This document shows positions 5,452-7,454 of a DNA stretch of 7,454 nucleotides, piece after piece. The DNA lies in contig JALWLR010000030.1 of NCBI GenBank assembly GCA_027084065.1, forward strand, positions 313 to 7,766, read 5' to 3'. The translations under genes and the position numbers were made by a program. The number at the start of each line of letters is the position of its first letter. Positions within the stretch are counted from its first letter, which is position 1. Origin of the DNA: Helicobacteraceae bacterium. GTDB taxonomy: Bacteria; Campylobacterota; Campylobacteria; Campylobacterales; Sulfurimonadaceae. Below the pieces are notes generated by a model, which ran no database searches, was not told the origin of the DNA, and saw only the letters and a program-made list of their open reading frames with translations.

Positions 5452-7437
5452 TCAGCGCTTTGGCGAACGTGGGCGCTGCCTTTTGTAGTGTCGTTTGAAA
5501 CAGCGTTCACATATGCGATGTTTTGCATGTGGTGCCAAGACGATACCGCAGAGTTTGCAATGCGCCGCAAATCGCTTTTGTTGCAAAGAGCGTTCTATGT
5601 AGGCATTGAGCACACTTCTGTACTCCCTTGCTTTTTGGGCATCGACAAAATACTCCTCAAACCGATAACTCAACCACAAGTAGAGTGAAATCTCTTTGAC
5701 CATATCTTCTGCATGTAGAAGCTCTTCAGCAGTAAGGGCATGCTCGCCATGGAGTTGAGGTGGTGTATAGAAAATCGGCTCTTTTTTCTCCAATCTCTCC
5801 AAATAACTTTCAAAAACTCCCAAAATATAGGGCGAATTGAGCGTAAGCGGTGCCGTGGCAAGATGGAACTTCGTGACAATGTCTAAATCGTAACGATCTA
5901 TCAGTGTTGCAGTCTCGACCATATCTTCCAAATCCGCCGCTTTAAAAGGACCGCTAAAGACCATGTTCTGCGCAAAAAAGCGCAACACTTCGGCTAATGA
6001 GTTCTCTTCCAAAATGGAGCTAACCAGCCGAATATGATCCAAATTCGCCATAACTTTAAAAGGAAGCTCTACCGGATAATCGGGCTGATCGAAATTTTTT
6101 CTAATAACCTTTAACACATCCATAGAGGTAGCACCGACAAAACCCTTCTCCTCTATACCGTAGCGACCTGCACGTCCCGCTATTTGTTTGATTTCATTTG
6201 GAGAGAGCTCTCTGTCCATAATGCCGTCAAACTTTTGCGCTTTGGTAAAGAGTACCGTTTTTATAGGAAGATTCATCCCCATCGCAATGGCATCCGTAGC
6301 TACAAGAACATCTGTTTCGCCCTCTCTAAAGCGTCTTGCCTCTTCTCGTCTGACTTCGGGCGAGAGATTGCCATAAACGGTACTGACACGGAAATTTTTT
6401 GCAAGCTTCTCTTTGAGTTTGAGTACTTCACGGCGACTAAATGCAATAACTGCCGTGCCCTTTTGCACCTCATCAAGCGGTGTTGCATGTGGAAGCAATT
6501 CCAAAGGATTTTTTCGCTGAAACTCCACTATCTCCAGCTCCTCTCCCAAATACTCCGCAAGTGCTACAATCGCCTCTTTGACATTGGGGCTTCCCGTTAA
6601 GATGACCTCTTTTGCGGGTGCTCCTATGATAGCGTTCGCCCATGCCCATCCCCTGTCACGATCATCTATGAGCTGTACCTCATCGATAACGCATACATCG
6701 ACATCGACATCATAGTTCAGCATCTCTATTGTTGAGCTGATATGAGTGGCATCCTCGTCTAATAGCTGCTCTTCTCCTGTTATGAGGGAAGCTTTTATGC
6801 CCTCGGCTTTTAGCTTCTCATACCCCTCAAGCGCAAGCAAACGAAGAGGTGCAAGGTAGTAGCCGGTATCGGCGTTTTTGAGCTTCTCCATAGCTGTGTG
6901 TGTTTTTCCGCTGTTGGTAGGGCCTATGTGCAAAACCAGCTTCCTTCTTAACGAACGCGCAAGCGGAAAGAGGTTCTTAAAATCCCGAATCGATTGCGCA
7001 AGGAGCTGCTGTCTTTGCTTTTTGGCGACATCTTCTTGAATGGCGTACAAAAAACGTTTGAGTGTTTTGCGTGCAAGTTTGGCCGTTAGCTGTAGCTCTT
7101 TGCCTACATACGGTACAAGCACGTCATATATTTTTTTATAAAACTCTTCAAGCGAAAAACCAAGCGGCTTCGCATAAGGCTCACAGCTTTGTACAACTTC
7201 GTCAAGTTCTGCTAAAAAGCTCTCTTCTTGCTCCTTTTTCGCCCGCTTTATGAACTCATCAAGCTCAAGCTCTTCGCCTCGCCAAATACGTTTTAAAAGC
7301 TCCTCAAACGGGTAGAAAACCTCTAGCTCGTAAGAGAGTGTGTCGTGTGTTACAGGCAGCGTAAGCGTGGTATCTATAGTGAAGTAAAACTCATCGCGCT
7401 CAAGTTTTGCCTCTTTGATCTCTACCATTTGACTCAA
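5452..7437 (-). CDS. Suv3-like superfamily 2 RNA helicase with C-terminal zinc-finger-like motif
   Basis: Predicted ATP-dependent RNA unwinding enzyme of the Ski2-like/Suv3 branch, acting in the cytoplasm, probably in RNA turnover. Using the TTG start at 7437 it has 661 residues. A charged helical N-terminal region (1-165) precedes the core. Motif I is GPTNSGKT (172-179), motif II DEVQ (252-255) followed by the Suv3-typical RGWAWANAIIG (262-272), and motif III TGSP (281-284). Motif IV lies around AVIAFSRREV (329-338), motif V is ATDAIAMGMNL (380-390) and motif VI QIAGRAGRYG (418-427). A helical Suv3-type C-terminal region follows. The end has C627-x2-C630-x12-C643-x2-C646 and a basic tail, a likely zinc-binding RNA contact. 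Start is uncertain: neither TTG 7437 nor ATG 7428 has a good Shine-Dalgarno site, and the frame stays open to base 7454, so the true start may lie outside. In mitochondria Suv3 works with an exoribonuclease; no such partner is visible here. Confidence 0.92.
   Translation of the reverse strand: MSQMVEIKEAKLERDEFYFTIDTTLTLPVTHDTLSYELEVFYPFEELLKRIWRGEELELDEFIKRAKKEQEESFLAELDEVVQSCEPYAKPLGFSLEEFYKKIYDVLVPYVGKELQLTAKLARKTLKRFLYAIQEDVAKKQRQQLLAQSIRDFKNLFPLARSLRRKLVLHIGPTNSGKTHTAMEKLKNADTGYYLAPLRLLALEGYEKLKAEGIKASLITGEEQLLDEDATHISSTIEMLNYDVDVDVCVIDEVQLIDDRDRGWAWANAIIGAPAKEVILTGSPNVKEAIVALAEYLGEELEIVEFQRKNPLELLPHATPLDEVQKGTAVIAFSRREVLKLKEKLAKNFRVSTVYGNLSPEVRREEARRFREGETDVLVATDAIAMGMNLPIKTVLFTKAQKFDGIMDRELSPNEIKQIAGRAGRYGIEEKGFVGATSMDVLKVIRKNFDQPDYPVELPFKVMANLDHIRLVSSILEENSLAEVLRFFAQNMVFSGPFKAADLEDMVETATLIDRYDLDIVTKFHLATAPLTLNSPYILGVFESYLERLEKKEPIFYTPPQLHGEHALTAEELLHAEDMVKEISLYLWLSYRFEEYFVDAQKAREYRSVLNAYIERSLQQKRFAAHCKLCGIVLAPHAKHRICERCFKRHYKRQRPRSPKR
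5453..5484 (+). terminator. Candidate weak terminator for the lipoprotein mRNA
   Basis: Stem CAGCGC (5453-5458) with GCGCTG (5473-5478), extendable by two G-U pairs, then CC and TTTT. It starts 20 bases after the lipoprotein stop and lies inside the 3' end of the convergent helicase gene. The T-run is short, so confidence is low. Confidence 0.3.
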
Positions 7438-7454
7438 AATCTTTTTGATTTCAC

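Noticed and set aside
5292..5570. Minus-strand open frame of 92 codons across the convergent junction
   Set aside because: Overlaps the cysteine module of the lipoprotein on one side and the helicase C-terminus on the other, with no start signal; a shadow frame.
6184..6600. Plus-strand open frame of 138 codons inside the helicase gene
   Set aside because: Antisense to the conserved helicase motifs V and VI; no independent signal.
1..7454. CRISPR array, tRNA, rRNA, insertion sequence or attachment site
   Set aside because: No regularly spaced repeats, no clover-leaf sequence, no transposase or integrase motifs and no terminal repeats were found by reading both strands.

Overview
The window looks like chromosomal DNA of a Gram-negative bacterium, most likely a free-living member of the Campylobacterota (Sulfurimonas/Sulfurovum type). 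The grounds are indirect: moderate-to-low GC, very lysine-rich proteins, extended -10 promoters with no clear -35 box, and a bacterial Suv3-type helicase. No rRNA or tRNA gene is present to confirm the taxon.

Region 1 (1-2602, minus strand) is a tripartite efflux operon read as regulator, outer-membrane channel, adaptor. A TetR/AcrR repressor (2568-1918) overlaps a TolC-family outer-membrane factor (1946-669, or from 1943) by 26-29 bases. The channel gene in turn overlaps by 4 bases (ATGA) a periplasmic adaptor of the RND/HlyD type (672 to beyond base 1). The adaptor leaves the window after 224 residues, so the inner-membrane pump, probably next downstream, is not seen. An extended -10 promoter and an 18-base inverted repeat overlapping the predicted transcription start lie directly in front of the repressor gene, which suggests autorepression of the whole operon.

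Region 2 (2603-5433, plus strand) is a divergently transcribed gene for a 912-residue predicted lipoprotein of unknown function. It has a lipobox, an N-terminal domain with a few cysteines, a helical TPR-like centre of about 600 residues without any cysteine, and a C-terminal tail with ten cysteines built from two copies of a C-x3-C-x18-C-x3-C module. The gene is visibly more AT-rich than both flanks. It is the least explained element of the window and the best candidate for something undescribed.

Region 3 (5434-7454, minus strand) converges on the lipoprotein gene with only 18 bases between stop codons. It encodes a Suv3-like RNA helicase (about 661 residues, start uncertain) with a C-terminal four-cysteine zinc-finger-like element. 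Short inverted repeats lie across the convergent junction.

The window is almost fully coding. Its longest gap is the 126-base divergent regulatory region between 2568 and 2695. No RNA gene, insertion sequence, CRISPR array or integration site was seen.
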